From positions 112,248 through 176,247 of the forward strand of contig NZ_BAGF01000016.1 in the NCBI RefSeq assembly GCF_000308755.1: a stretch of 64,000 nucleotides of DNA, given 5' to 3'. A program made the position numbers and the translations under genes. This stretch comes from Nocardia pneumoniae NBRC 100136. GTDB lineage: Bacteria; Actinomycetota; Actinomycetes; Mycobacteriales; Mycobacteriaceae. This document shows, in pieces, positions 1-8,127 of the stretch (positions are counted from its first letter, which is position 1; the number at the start of each line of letters is the position of its first letter). The notes under the pieces are model-generated. The model saw only the letters and a program-made list of their open reading frames with translations. It made no database searches and was not told the origin of the DNA.

Positions 1-860
1 TGGGAGAACCATGTTTGGGTGAAACCGCAACGTGCCGCCACCTCGCTGATGGTCGTGGTCTTCCCTGGTTGGGAGAGCAGGTCACGCGCGGCGCGCAGCG
101 CTTCGTCCTGCCGCACCTCCCGGTAGGTGGTCCCGGCCTGATGGAGGGCGAGCCGCAGCTGACGAGGTGACCAGCCGAGAGCTGAAGCCACCGCAGGCAG
201 CCCCAAGTCCCCGACACCGACATGCTCCCGCACGTACTGGCGGACAGCCGCGGCCGTTTCGGTCAGGTGGCTTTGTTGCGGGCCCATATCGCCGAGCAAC
301 ATCATGCACAGCAGCTCGATGATCCGATCGCAGACGGCATTGAATTCCCAATCCGTGAGGTTGGATTTCTCGGAATGCGTTTCACGGATCAGGCTTTGCA
401 CGATCCGGCCGAGGCCGGACTCCATATCGGGTGCCGTATGTGGGGGTCCGGCGGACGACAGGCGATTATCCAGATCAGTACGCGGTATGCGAACTGCGTG
501 CACCACCATGCGTGGCATGTAGTACCGAAACGGCCGATCTGGGCGTATCAGCAGTGAGCCACCGGGTGTAACACGCGTTACCGTGTCGTTCATTTCGAAG
601 ATATGCACACCCCCGACACCCCGCTGTGGCAGAACGAACCAATAGTCGTTGCCGCCCTGCCGGGTGTGCGATGGAGTCCGCCATGCCAGACGCTCACCGC
701 GTTGGTCGATGCGCAGGAGGGTGTGAGCGGCCGTGTCCTGCACGGTGGCACGGATCCACCAGTTGCGCGGATCACGAACCCGGGCAATAGCCGGTAGAAA
801 GCCGTTGCTGAGCGCCTCCCACTCGTCAGTGTCCTCCATAACAAGATCGGAATACATCAT
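1..860 (-). CDS. AraC-family transcriptional regulator (partial, C-terminus beyond left edge)
   Basis: About 286 residues are visible, starting MMYSDLVMEDTDEWE. The first two thirds resemble an AraC-type ligand-sensing (cupin-like) region, with a GGSLLIRPDRPFRYYMPRMV stretch. The C-terminal third is an AraC/XylS helix-turn-helix: VASALGWSPRQLRLALHQAG is the first HTH and TISEVAARCGFTQTWFS begins the second, where the window cuts it off. The ATG at 860 is the first start after an in-frame stop; a second ATG follows directly at 857. A P450 gene lies 112 bp upstream on the same strand, so the regulator may be co-transcribed with it and may control it (inference). The effector is unknown. Confidence 0.85.
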   Translation of the reverse strand, partial: MMYSDLVMEDTDEWEALSNGFLPAIARVRDPRNWWIRATVQDTAAHTLLRIDQRGERLAWRTPSHTRQGGNDYWFVLPQRGVGGVHIFEMNDTVTRVTPGGSLLIRPDRPFRYYMPRMVVHAVRIPRTDLDNRLSSAGPPHTAPDMESGLGRIVQSLIRETHSEKSNLTDWEFNAVCDRIIELLCMMLLGDMGPQQSHLTETAAAVRQYVREHVGVGDLGLPAVASALGWSPRQLRLALHQAGTTYREVRQDEALRAARDLLSQPGKTTTISEVAARCGFTQTWFS

Positions 861-972
861 GATGATGCCTTGGCAGATGTCTCATTCGGAACTTTACTAT
901 TCAACACCGTTTGGCGGTGACGCGTAGCGTCTGGCAGATCCCAGCGTTGGGAGGGGAACAGCGGGATCCGTC

Positions 973-2181
973 CTACGCGCTGGGTTCGAGCAGCACGGGA
1001 AGTGTGAGTGGCCCGCAGGTGATGAAATTCGGACCGTAGACCTGGGTGGGGTCACAAGCCAGGCGCAATCGCGGGAATCGGTTGAACAGCGTGGACAAGG
1101 CGATGTGGCTTTCCAGCCGGGCCAGATGAGCGCCGAGGCAGACATGTGGTCCCCGGCCGAACGCCAGCTGGTCTCGGTGATCGCGGTCGATGTCGAAGGT
1201 ACCGGCGTCCGGATAGTGTTCCGGGTCCCGCCCGACGCCGCCATACCACCCCACCATGGCTCCCGCGGGAATTTCTACGCCGGCGATGGTGATGTCTTGC
1301 AGGGCATACCGAGTGGGAAGAATAGCGGCGACCGAAGAGCGGAAGCGCAGCATCTCCTCCACGACGTCCTTCCACCGGTCTTCGGCCTGGGCTTTGGCGA
1401 GCTCCTCGGGATGGGTGCACAGCGTGATGACCGCGTTGCCGAGCAGGTGCACGGTGGTTTCGTGTCCGGCCATGAGCACCAACCACAACATGTTGACCAG
1501 TTCGTCGTCGGTCAAACCGTTCGCTTCATTGGCCTCCAGCAGAGCGGAGGTGAGGTCGTCGCCGGGTGTGCGCCGTTTGCGGTCGAGGAGTTCGGCGAGG
1601 TATCCGAGCATGCCCGCCATCGCGGCCTGAATCTCGTCGCCGGTGCTCAGATGCGACATGACCGTGGACGCCCAGATCCGGAATTGTTGTTGTTCCGATG
1701 CCGGTACACCGAACAGTTCGCCGATCACCCGAACCGGCAGAGGGGTGGTGTATCTGGAGACGATATCGATTTCGGCGTTGTGGTGGGGAATATCGTCGAT
1801 GAGCTCGGTGGCGATCTGCTGGATTCGAGGCTCGAGCGCGGCGACTCTGCGGGGGGTGAACGCCTGGCTGATCGTCTTCCGCAGCCGTCGATGTTCCGCA
1901 CCGTCCATGTTGATCATGTGATCGATATCGGTGAGCGCGCGCAACGGCCAGTCGGCTGGAATCGTGCCGTCCTGCAGCGCAGGACAGTTGCGCGGATTCT
2001 TGCTCAACACGGTGCCGTCACCGGCGAGAACTTCGCTCACCGCCTTGTGGCTCACCGCGACCCAGACCACGACCTTGCCGGGCAGTTCGACCGGAACGAC
2101 CGGACCACGTCGGCTGATCCTGTCGAAGGTATCGAAAACCACCTCTCCAGCGGTAGGCAGCTGAGCGACGGGCTCGGTCAT
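973..2181 (-). CDS. Cytochrome P450
   Basis: 402 aa, the usual length of a soluble bacterial P450. Visible signatures are the I-helix oxygen-activation motif AGHETT, the K-helix ExxR (EEMLRF), and the haem-binding loop FGRGPHVCLGAHLAR with the cysteine thiolate. The N-terminal half holds the expected HRRLRKTISQAFTPRR (C-helix) region. I chose the ATG at 2181 (MTEPVAQ) because GGGAG sits seven bases upstream; an alternative ATG lies four codons earlier, and the open frame extends further to 2364 without a better ribosome site. It should be a haem monooxygenase needing external ferredoxin and reductase; no redox partner gene is nearby. The substrate cannot be read from sequence. Confidence 0.95.
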   Translation of the reverse strand: MTEPVAQLPTAGEVVFDTFDRISRRGPVVPVELPGKVVVWVAVSHKAVSEVLAGDGTVLSKNPRNCPALQDGTIPADWPLRALTDIDHMINMDGAEHRRLRKTISQAFTPRRVAALEPRIQQIATELIDDIPHHNAEIDIVSRYTTPLPVRVIGELFGVPASEQQQFRIWASTVMSHLSTGDEIQAAMAGMLGYLAELLDRKRRTPGDDLTSALLEANEANGLTDDELVNMLWLVLMAGHETTVHLLGNAVITLCTHPEELAKAQAEDRWKDVVEEMLRFRSSVAAILPTRYALQDITIAGVEIPAGAMVGWYGGVGRDPEHYPDAGTFDIDRDHRDQLAFGRGPHVCLGAHLARLESHIALSTLFNRFPRLRLACDPTQVYGPNFITCGPLTLPVLLEPSA

Positions 2182-2803
2182 GATGTCTCCCATGGTGCGT
2201 TCGGTCCCACACGGACACGGCTGACGTGTGCCCGCACAGTGTCGGCCACAGCGGCATACCGAACGGCCGGAACCGGGAATCGCTGCCTCACAATAAAACT
2301 GCGACGCAAAAGAACAAACTTTGGAGCGAGATGTGAATGGGATGCCTCGGCATGTGGAATCCACGGGGCGGTGGGCCAGAAGTCGAGACTGGCGCAGCAG
2401 GTGATCGGGTTGATACCAAGCAGGGCGCTGCGGCGGATCATCTCCGCCGCAGCGCGTTTCGCGACTCAGCTCAGCAGGTCAACCGCTGATTGTCAGGGCA
2501 GCCGTGGACCCGGCGGCGTCCGGCCGTTCGTGGGGCCCGGGGGTGAACCTGCCGTTCCATCATGAGCTTCCCGGTACCGATCCGAACATCTTCGACCAGT
2601 TCAGGACGTACCAGGAATACCCGGGTGATCAGCCTCCCGGCTTCCCGGTGACGACTGATCTTCCAGGCACTGCGGCTGGAACGCCGGACAAGGCTCCGTC
2701 GGTTCGCACGATTACCGAGAACGATCATCCGTTGGGCCGGTGAGCTCCGCCGTCCGATTCAGCACCAAGGGGCTGCGGCTCATGTCTCAGAGGAGTGTGA
2801 ACG
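2182..2803. other. Gene-poor stretch upstream of the P450
   Basis: About 620 bp without a convincing gene. It contains an AT-richer patch near 2285-2320, likely the P450 promoter region, and the strong hairpin at 2425-2455. Two overlapping short frames exist: a plus-strand GTG-started 79-codon frame at 2504-2743, and a minus-strand 85-codon frame at 2471-2728 ending 16 bp before the hairpin. Neither resembles a family I know, and I do not call them. Confidence 0.5.
2425..2455 (-). terminator. Perfect 13-bp hairpin
   Basis: GCGCTGCGGCGGA and its exact complement flank a 5-nt loop (TCATC). The stem is very GC-rich, as in actinobacterial factor-independent terminators, with no real U-tract. It lies between the P450 promoter region and the plus-strand membrane gene. 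Orientation is uncertain because no confident gene ends here; it would fit the end of a minus-strand transcript. Confidence 0.5.
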
Positions 2804-3400
2804 ATGGTTGGCCTCCGCGCTCTGCGGACGGGTTCCGGGTATTGGACTGCCGCGACTTGGACTACTTCGCTGTGGTTCATTCCTCAGCTGATCGCCGTGG
2901 CAGCCGCGATGGCGGTGGCTTACCCGGATCGCAACGAGCCACCTGTCGGCTGTTACTTAGCTATATCCGCTGTCGGCGCGCTCGTTGGAGTTGGACTGGC
3001 ATGGTCCAGTTCTCCGAGATACAGAGGTGTCGCGCTCGGCGTGATCACAGCCTCCTCGGTGCTGCTTTGCGTACCGGCACTGCGGTTCTTTCCCCTGGAA
3101 CTGCCCCTGGTTGCGATCTGGATCGCGGTCGCTTCCGCTGACGAGGACGAAAGTTCGACCTCCGGATTCGGCCGAGCGTTCTTCGCCGGATGCTCGGTGG
3201 CCATGCTGGTCAACGCGGTTCCCCTGATCGCCACGGCGTACTACCTGCTCTTCCTATACGCCTTCGTCTTGGCTGCCGAGGTAGTGATAGTCGTCGTCCT
3301 GCTGCTGTTGAAGGGCAGGGCTCGGCAGTTCGGAACAGGCGTCGCGATCTCCTGGCTCGGCCTGGGCGTTTCGATCCTTGTGTCACTGCCCGTGTGGTGA
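2804..3400 (+). CDS. Small polytopic membrane protein, unknown function
   Basis: 198 aa. The sequence is dominated by hydrophobic segments: about residues 24-40, 48-66, 72-105, 127-150 and 150-172, with a further one near the C-terminus (VAISWLGLGVSILVSLPVW), giving five or six membrane spans. A DEDESS acidic stretch sits in a predicted loop. The ATG at 2804 has a good ribosome site (CAGAGGAG) about seven bases upstream. It is convergent with the XRE regulator that ends at 3441. I do not recognise a family; a hypothetical integral membrane protein is the safe call. Confidence 0.7.
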   Translation: MVGLRALRTGSGYWTAATWTTSLWFIPQLIAVAAAMAVAYPDRNEPPVGCYLAISAVGALVGVGLAWSSSPRYRGVALGVITASSVLLCVPALRFFPLELPLVAIWIAVASADEDESSTSGFGRAFFAGCSVAMLVNAVPLIATAYYLLFLYAFVLAAEVVIVVVLLLLKGRARQFGTGVAISWLGLGVSILVSLPVW

Positions 3401-3440
3401 CGACAGCGCTTGTAGCAGCGGGCGCTCCGCGGGTTAGTGC

Positions 3441-4649
3441 CTATGTGGTCAGGCGCAGGACGGAGGCGAGTTTTTCGGCGTCTGGTCGCACGGTCGCGCC
3501 GCCGTGCTCTACCAGATCGGGTACAGCCGATCGAGCGAAGAGGGAGAAGCCGAACGTGTCGGGGGATTCCTTGTGCGCCTTGGTAAGTAGTGAGACGGCG
3601 GCTAAAGATTCGTCCCGCATGTGGTGTGCGCGTGCGATTTCGGCGGTGTGGAAGCTGCGCCTGGTCGCGGAAGGCATCGTGGTCAAATCGACTTTGCTGG
3701 CTTGCTGGATCGCGTAACCGGGATGCATCAAATCGGCCTGGATGGTGATCATGTACGCGTCGACCATGGAGCGGCCGAAGATCAACCATGGGTGGTTGTA
3801 CTCGTCACCGAGGGCACGTGCCGCCCTGTCGGCCTCATCCCAGTATCGCAGCGCATCGCCTTCTCGGCCGACTTTCGCGTACGACAGTGCCATCGCGAGC
3901 CTGAGCAAACCCCACAGCGCCAGGTCGTTGCCAGCCTTCTCGGGGCTGAGTAGACCGGAAACCTCATGTGCGAGCGCGACACGGGCATCGTGCTGTTCGC
4001 CAGCGTCTCGGTAGACGTGATTGACGTACCAGGCCGCTGCGGCCATGGCGTACGGGTCGTCGGCATCCTGCGCGGCGGTCATCGCGCGGTCACCGGACAT
4101 CAATATCAGGGACGCAGGCGGCTGAAACGACAGATAGAGCTGAGTGAGGTGGTAGACCTGCGCCAGCGTGGAGAGCGCCTTCCGCCGCTCGTTCCCGTCG
4201 TGTTGGCGCACGGCGATCCGGGCATCTCGCAGGAGGTCCGGCAGGACCGTCGCCACGGCCGAGCGCTGGTAGGCCGCTCCGTGCCACAGTGTCCACGCCT
4301 GTCGAGTGCGAGCCGTCAGCGCTGCGGGAGATAGGTCGGGATCGTCGCTGCTCGTCGCGACTGGATAGGACGCCAACGCCTCGGTCACCTTCGCAAGAGC
4401 GGGATGCACAGTCTTGCCGTAGCTTGCCCGCGAGAGCGCTTGCTCGCCCGTCAACTCCCTCAGGTCGTTGATATCGAGGATGTCCGCCAGCCGGATCAGC
4501 ATCGGAAGACGTGGTTGCTGAAGTCGCCCGTTCTCGACCGCCTTCACCCAGCTCGCGGAACGCCCAGCGAGTTCACCCAGAACCGCACGGGTCATCCCGG
4601 CCTGCTCGCGCAGCCGCCGCAATCGCTGACCGAACTCGTGATGAACCAT
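3441..4649 (-). CDS. XRE-family regulator with TPR-like C-terminal domain
   Basis: 402 aa. Residues 8-62 form a Cro/C1-type helix-turn-helix (LRRLREQAGMTRAVLGELAG, then ASWVKAVENGR). The remaining 330 residues are alpha-helical and alanine-rich with a TPR-like pattern (for example GREGDALRYWDEADRAARAL), typical of actinobacterial regulators that pair an XRE HTH with a helical sensor region. It is divergently transcribed from the three-gene operon starting at 4868, across a 218-bp gap with a strong hairpin, so that operon is the likely target (inference). The ligand is unknown. Confidence 0.85.
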   Translation of the reverse strand: MVHHEFGQRLRRLREQAGMTRAVLGELAGRSASWVKAVENGRLQQPRLPMLIRLADILDINDLRELTGEQALSRASYGKTVHPALAKVTEALASYPVATSSDDPDLSPAALTARTRQAWTLWHGAAYQRSAVATVLPDLLRDARIAVRQHDGNERRKALSTLAQVYHLTQLYLSFQPPASLILMSGDRAMTAAQDADDPYAMAAAAWYVNHVYRDAGEQHDARVALAHEVSGLLSPEKAGNDLALWGLLRLAMALSYAKVGREGDALRYWDEADRAARALGDEYNHPWLIFGRSMVDAYMITIQADLMHPGYAIQQASKVDLTTMPSATRRSFHTAEIARAHHMRDESLAAVSLLTKAHKESPDTFGFSLFARSAVPDLVEHGGATVRPDAEKLASVLRLTT

Positions 4650-4787
4650 GGCGGGCTCTCCCTAAGCCGTTGGCCAAATGAAGGTTTCGCTGCTCAGGCT
4701 ACTCGGACAACGGCAACTCCGGGTTTCGAACAGGGACACGGTCTGTGCCTATGCGGTCGCTTCGCCTGAGCCAACCTCATGTACAGC

Positions 4788-4827
4788 CCCGGCGCCCGGT
4801 CGAGTCCTCGAACTCTCGGGCGCCGGG
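4788..4827. promoter_or_regulatory. Large inverted repeat in the divergent intergenic region
   Basis: CCCGGCGCCCG (4788-4798) and its perfect complement (4817-4827) flank an 18-nt loop that itself contains GAGT/ACTC, so the stem can extend with one internal bulge. It lies 41 bp upstream of the 53-aa peptide start, between the XRE regulator and its divergent operon. It could be a leader structure, an attenuator or an operator; the sequence alone does not decide. Confidence 0.5.
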
Positions 4828-4867
4828 CGCTACCCAACAACACACATAGCGTCAGGGGGTTCAGCGA

Positions 4868-5029
4868 ATGTCCGAACTTGCGGTTGTCCTGGTCGTCATG
4901 GCTGCGGTCGCCGGGGTATTGATATTGCTCTTTTGGGTGTTGCCGTGGGTGATCGACCTCGGCGGCGATCCGGATGAGTCGGTACCGGCCAGCGAGATCA
5001 TTCAGCGGATCGAAGACGAGCAGCGATGA
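4868..5029 (+). CDS. 53-aa single-span membrane peptide
   Basis: MSELAVVLVVMAAVAGVL begins one hydrophobic segment (about residues 4-30), followed by a short acidic, soluble tail ending in EIIQRIEDEQR. Its stop overlaps the start of the next gene (ATGA at 5026-5029), so translation of the two is probably coupled. AGGGGG lies nine bases upstream of the ATG. The topology suggests an N-in or N-out small membrane protein with a cytoplasmic tail. Function unknown. Confidence 0.6.
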   Translation: MSELAVVLVVMAAVAGVLILLFWVLPWVIDLGGDPDESVPASEIIQRIEDEQR

Positions 5030-5565
5030 CAGGGCCGCATGGCTGGGTCGCAATACCGCAGGCTGAGCTGCGTCTGCCCGGTACTCGCACCTTCTTCGAC
5101 CTCTTCAACGCTCGTACCGAGCCTACGGACGCGATGATGGTGGCGGCCGTGGGGCTGCTCGGAGTGTGGGTTCGGCACTACGAGAACGGGAGGCCGGGGC
5201 GACCGATGAGCCGTCGGCTGGCGGATCTGATGGATCTGCATATCTGGGCTATCGACCGGCACGTCGAGGACATGGTTGCGGCGGCACTCCTGCACGGCTA
5301 CCAGCCGGGCCCGGATGCGCATGAGCTGCACTATTCGTACGGGGAGATGGTGAGTCTGCTTACCGCGGACTTCGTGCGATGCCGACGTGAGGAGCGGCAA
5401 TCCGGCGGAATCACCGAAGACCAGGTGCTCCATCACGTGCGGCACTGGGACGGGTTCAACGCCATGGTGGAAGCGGTGGCGGCTCGGCGCGTACGGTTAC
5501 GGATTCCGCGCGGCATCGCGCGGCATACGCATTCGGAGCGGGGCACGAACGATCTGGAACCGTGA
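5026..5565 (+). CDS. Hypothetical protein, second gene of a coupled operon
   Basis: 179 aa, soluble and mostly helical by composition, rich in His, Arg and Trp. No signal peptide or membrane span is seen. Notable stretches are DLMDLHIWAIDRHVEDMV and the arginine-rich end of the protein. Both ends overlap neighbouring genes by 4 bp (ATGA at the start, GTGA at the end), which fixes the start and argues for a stoichiometric or interacting product. I do not recognise the family. Confidence 0.65.
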   Translation: MTGPHGWVAIPQAELRLPGTRTFFDLFNARTEPTDAMMVAAVGLLGVWVRHYENGRPGRPMSRRLADLMDLHIWAIDRHVEDMVAAALLHGYQPGPDAHELHYSYGEMVSLLTADFVRCRREERQSGGITEDQVLHHVRHWDGFNAMVEAVAARRVRLRIPRGIARHTHSERGTNDLEP

Positions 5566-5771
5566 CCAGCCCGTGCCCACACGAGCCAGACGTTCACATA
5601 CGCGTCCTGCTCGGCGGCATCAGCCTGGACTTCGCCGCTTGCCACACGGCGGCCATGCGGTTCGTGCGGGAGTGGTGCGCTGTTCGCGCCGCCGCCGATA
5701 TTGCCGTAATTCCCGGCAGTGCAATTGGATTGGCGAGATTGCCGTGCGAACGGCTGTATGTGGAACCGTGA
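5562..5771 (+). CDS. Hypothetical 69-aa protein, third gene of a coupled operon
   Basis: It starts at a GTG that overlaps the previous stop (GTGA) and reads VTSPCPHEPDVHIRVLLGG. It has four cysteines and no membrane segment. Its existence is supported mainly by the tight 4-bp overlap with the gene before it, the same arrangement as between the first two genes of the operon. Function unknown. Confidence 0.5.
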   Translation: MTSPCPHEPDVHIRVLLGGISLDFAACHTAAMRFVREWCAVRAAADIAVIPGSAIGLARLPCERLYVEP

Positions 5772-5779
5772 CGTGTGTA

Positions 5780-6013
5780 TCGGCCGGTCGAATCGTCGCT
5801 GAGAAGGTCGTCGACGCGTTCGGCAAGCTTGGGATCACCGCTCGCGAAACGCCTCAGACGTCACGGCTTCGAACGACGGCGCACCCGCAGCGCGGCCAAG
5901 TGTATTGCGTGGCGGATGATCTCCGCCTCGCTTACAGCGCTGCGCGCTGCTGCGTCCTTGATGACGGCCAAGTCGTCGGCATCGGCGTAGACGAAGGTGC
6001 GCACGACAGGCAT
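5780..6013 (-). pseudogene. Degraded ribbon-helix-helix (VapB/CopG-type) antitoxin
   Basis: The first 50 codons (6013-5861) read MPVVRTFVYADADDLAVIKD then a helix ending SEAEIIRHAIHLAALRVRR, the hallmark of actinobacterial RHH antitoxins, and stop early at RRRSKP. The expected continuation is visible in the other two frames: FEAVTSEAF follows one base-shift later, and SGDPKLAERVDDLLSDD follows after a second shift. Two small indels therefore seem to have broken the gene. The 50-aa remnant may still be made. No PIN-domain toxin lies downstream, so it is an orphan. Confidence 0.55.
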
Positions 6014-6178
6014 GTGAGCACTGTGGCATATGGGCCGTCCGTCCGAGAACGAATCTCGAAGTCGACGCGCCAGTGCTATGCCGCGCTGCTGTGTGGTGTG
6101 AAACTGACGCGGGCGTCGTCGGCGTCGATCGCGATGTTCAGCGAAGCATCCAGTGCTCGTGCCAGCTAGGCTCTGATC

Positions 6179-6760
6179 ATGACGATCCAGGCGCCGGACC
6201 ACCTGCCGCATGAGATGACCGAGGAGCAGTACCGTCAGCTGCCCGAGGGTGTCGCGCGCGAGATCGAGGTCGTGCACGGGCACGTGATCGTCTGCGAATC
6301 GCCGGTGCCCGAGCATAATCGCGTGGCACGCCGCTTGGCTGGCTCGATCGAGGAGTTGCCGAGCACTGAACCGTGCATCCGAGTCGAGACCGATATAGAC
6401 GTGGTGCTCTGGCGGGTACCGAAGTTCACCTTTCGGAGACCGGATGTGACTGTGTATCGCTGCTTGCCTGAGCGCGGAGCGAAGCCGGAGGCTAGTGATG
6501 CGCTGATCGTCGTGGAGGTGTCTTCGCCGTCCACTGCCGCCGAAGATCTGCTGGACAAAAAGGCTCAGTACGCCCGCGCAGGTATTCCGCTCTACCTGGT
6601 TGTCGTTCTCGACACCAAGTTCGATATCGAAGAGGTGCGGGAATTCCGGCTCGACGCCCACGCCGCCGAATACCGCCTGCACCGGCTGCACCGCGACGGG
6701 TTCGTCCGTTTGGAGCATGTGGTGCTCGGGGATATCAGTTTCGCCGACTTGGTCCGCTAG
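6179..6760 (+). CDS. Uma2-family protein (DUF820, PD-(D/E)XK-type nuclease fold)
   Basis: 193 aa. The Uma2 layout is clear: MTEEQYRQLPEG near the start, then EIEVVHGHVIV, RRPDVTVYRCLPE with the catalytic-type Asp, IVVEVSSPST with the acidic residue of the nuclease core, and DLLDKKAQYARAGIPLYLVV. Uma2 proteins are abundant in actinobacteria and cyanobacteria; a nuclease fold is established for the family but the biological role is not. A second, divergent Uma2 gene ends 16 bp away on the opposite strand. Confidence 0.9.
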   Translation: MTIQAPDHLPHEMTEEQYRQLPEGVAREIEVVHGHVIVCESPVPEHNRVARRLAGSIEELPSTEPCIRVETDIDVVLWRVPKFTFRRPDVTVYRCLPERGAKPEASDALIVVEVSSPSTAAEDLLDKKAQYARAGIPLYLVVVLDTKFDIEEVREFRLDAHAAEYRLHRLHRDGFVRLEHVVLGDISFADLVR

Positions 6761-6776
6761 CCGTCGGCTCGATCAC

Positions 6777-7430
6777 TCAGAATTCGAGGTCCGACCAGGG
6801 GATGTGGATCGGGAACGGGAAGTCGATGGTGATGGCGTCGGAATCCTTCGGGGACCACTCGCCGGTCATCAGGTAGTTGGCCGGGCGCAGTGGGTGCACG
6901 CCGGAAGGAAGCTTGCCGTGGGTGGTCTCCAGTGCGAAAGCGCGGACCACCGCGATGGCGCTCGCCGCGCGCTCTAGCGTCACCTCCCAGTACCAGGGGA
7001 TGCCCGCCTTGGCGTAGCGTGCCTGCTTGTCGTACATGTCGGTCTGAGTGTTCGACGGGGAAAGAACCTCGCCGACCAGAAGTACATCAGCTGCACGAAC
7101 ATCTTGGTACGGCTTCGGAAGGCAGCGGTGTACCAGGAAGCCCGGTGTCACGAAATCGGACTTTCCGGATGATCCGAAGAATATGTTTGTCTCGGTGTGG
7201 ACGCGCCAGCACTGCTTCGGGTCCGCGGCCATCTCCTCGCGCGCGCATCGGCGGAGTCCGCTCCAGAGGAGGTTGGTGAACTCTTGATGTTCGGCAGGCC
7301 CGCGTCGTAGCCAGACAACGCGCCCCTCCCACAGTTCGATCTGCCCCGCGATCTCCTCGGGCAGCTGCTCGAGCTCCTCCCAGGTCATGTACTCGGGGAG
7401 GTCGGGTCGTTCGATGCCTGGACTCGACAT
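6777..7430 (-). CDS. Uma2-family protein with altered catalytic Asp
   Basis: 217 aa. The family features are PEYMTWEELEQLPEEIAGQI, then IELWEGRVVW, VGEVLSPSN, and DKQARYAKAGIPWYWEV. Where the neighbouring paralog has RRPDVTVYR, this one reads FVTPGFLVHR, so the catalytic-type Asp is Gly; the Glu of the following motif is kept. It may be inactive or structurally adapted. The gene is convergent with the other Uma2 gene, and its start faces the ribosomal operon promoter region. Confidence 0.88.
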   Translation of the reverse strand: MSSPGIERPDLPEYMTWEELEQLPEEIAGQIELWEGRVVWLRRGPAEHQEFTNLLWSGLRRCAREEMAADPKQCWRVHTETNIFFGSSGKSDFVTPGFLVHRCLPKPYQDVRAADVLLVGEVLSPSNTQTDMYDKQARYAKAGIPWYWEVTLERAASAIAVVRAFALETTHGKLPSGVHPLRPANYLMTGEWSPKDSDAITIDFPFPIHIPWSDLEF

Positions 7431-7509
7431 GGTCCCATGCTAGCCGGGCGGCGGGCTGTTTCTGCTGGTCATCAGCCAGGCGCGAAGACGTCCCCGCTGG
7501 ACCCCGATT

Positions 7510-7537
7510 TTGTCCTGATGACGCCCTTGCCTACACT
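7510..7537 (+). promoter_or_regulatory. Candidate sigma-A promoter for the ribosomal operon
   Basis: TTGTCC (7510-7515), a 16-nt spacer, and TACACT (7532-7537). Each hexamer matches 4 of 6 consensus bases. A promoter must exist between 7431 and 7715 because the upstream gene runs the other way, and this is the best pair I can see. The resulting leader would be about 170 nt. Confidence 0.4.
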
Positions 7538-7714
7538 AGAGCGGTTGCCTGGGCACCTCCATGCCTGCATGCGTGCGCTCGGGCGATACATACCTTATCC
7601 GGTCGGCAAGTGCAGGCCGGACCATCCGAATTGTCGTAGGCCCACCGCTGACCTGCCCAAACGCATGTCGGCGCTGTATGGGAACCGCGGCGAGAAAGGT
7701 GTCTAGGTCGAACC

Positions 7715-8113
7715 ATGACCATGACTGATCCGATCGCAGACTTTCTGACACGTCTGCGCAACGCCAACTCGGCGTACCACGATCAGGTGAAGGCTCCGCA
7801 CTCGAAGCTCAAGGCGAACATCGCCGAGATCCTCAAGCGCGAGGGCTACATCGCCGACTACCGGACCGAGGACGCGGCCGTGGGCAAGACCCTCGTCGTC
7901 GACCTCAAGTACGGCCCCAGCCGCGAGCGCAGCCTCGCCGGCGTGCGCCGTGTCTCCAAGCCCGGTCTGCGCGTGTACGCGAAATCCACCAACCTGCCCA
8001 AGGTGCTCGGCGGCCTCGGCGTGGCGATCATCTCCACGTCCTCCGGCCTGCTGACCGACAAGCAGGCGGCTCAGCAGGGCGTGGGCGGCGAAGTCCTCGC
8101 TTACGTCTGGTAA
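7715..8113 (+). CDS. rpsH: 30S ribosomal protein S8
   Basis: 132 aa, full length. It begins [18 protein letters not shown] and ends with the conserved [23 protein letters not shown]8 binds the central domain of 16S rRNA and in many bacteria autoregulates the spc operon. A start two codons in (7721, MTDP) is also possible. Here it is the first gene of its transcript: the usual upstream partners rplN-rplX-rplE-rpsN are not adjacent, and the upstream gene is an opposing Uma2 gene. Confidence 0.98.
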   Translation: MTMTDPIADFLTRLRNANSAYHDQVKAPHSKLKANIAEILKREGYIADYRTEDAAVGKTLVVDLKYGPSRERSLAGVRRVSKPGLRVYAKSTNLPKVLGGLGVAIISTSSGLLTDKQAAQQGVGGEVLAYVW

Positions 8114-8127
8114 GGGAGGTCAGGACT

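Noticed and set aside
1105..2565. Plus-strand 486-codon frame
   Set aside because: Antisense of the P450 gene, whose motifs are complete on the minus strand.
4740..4840. Possible tRNA, because GGTCGAGTCCTCG resembles a T-arm
   Set aside because: No acceptor, D or anticodon arm can be built around it; it is part of a simple inverted repeat.
7437..7706. 89-codon plus-strand frame before rpsH
   Set aside because: It resembles neither rpsN nor any other family and overlaps the only plausible promoter; more likely leader sequence.
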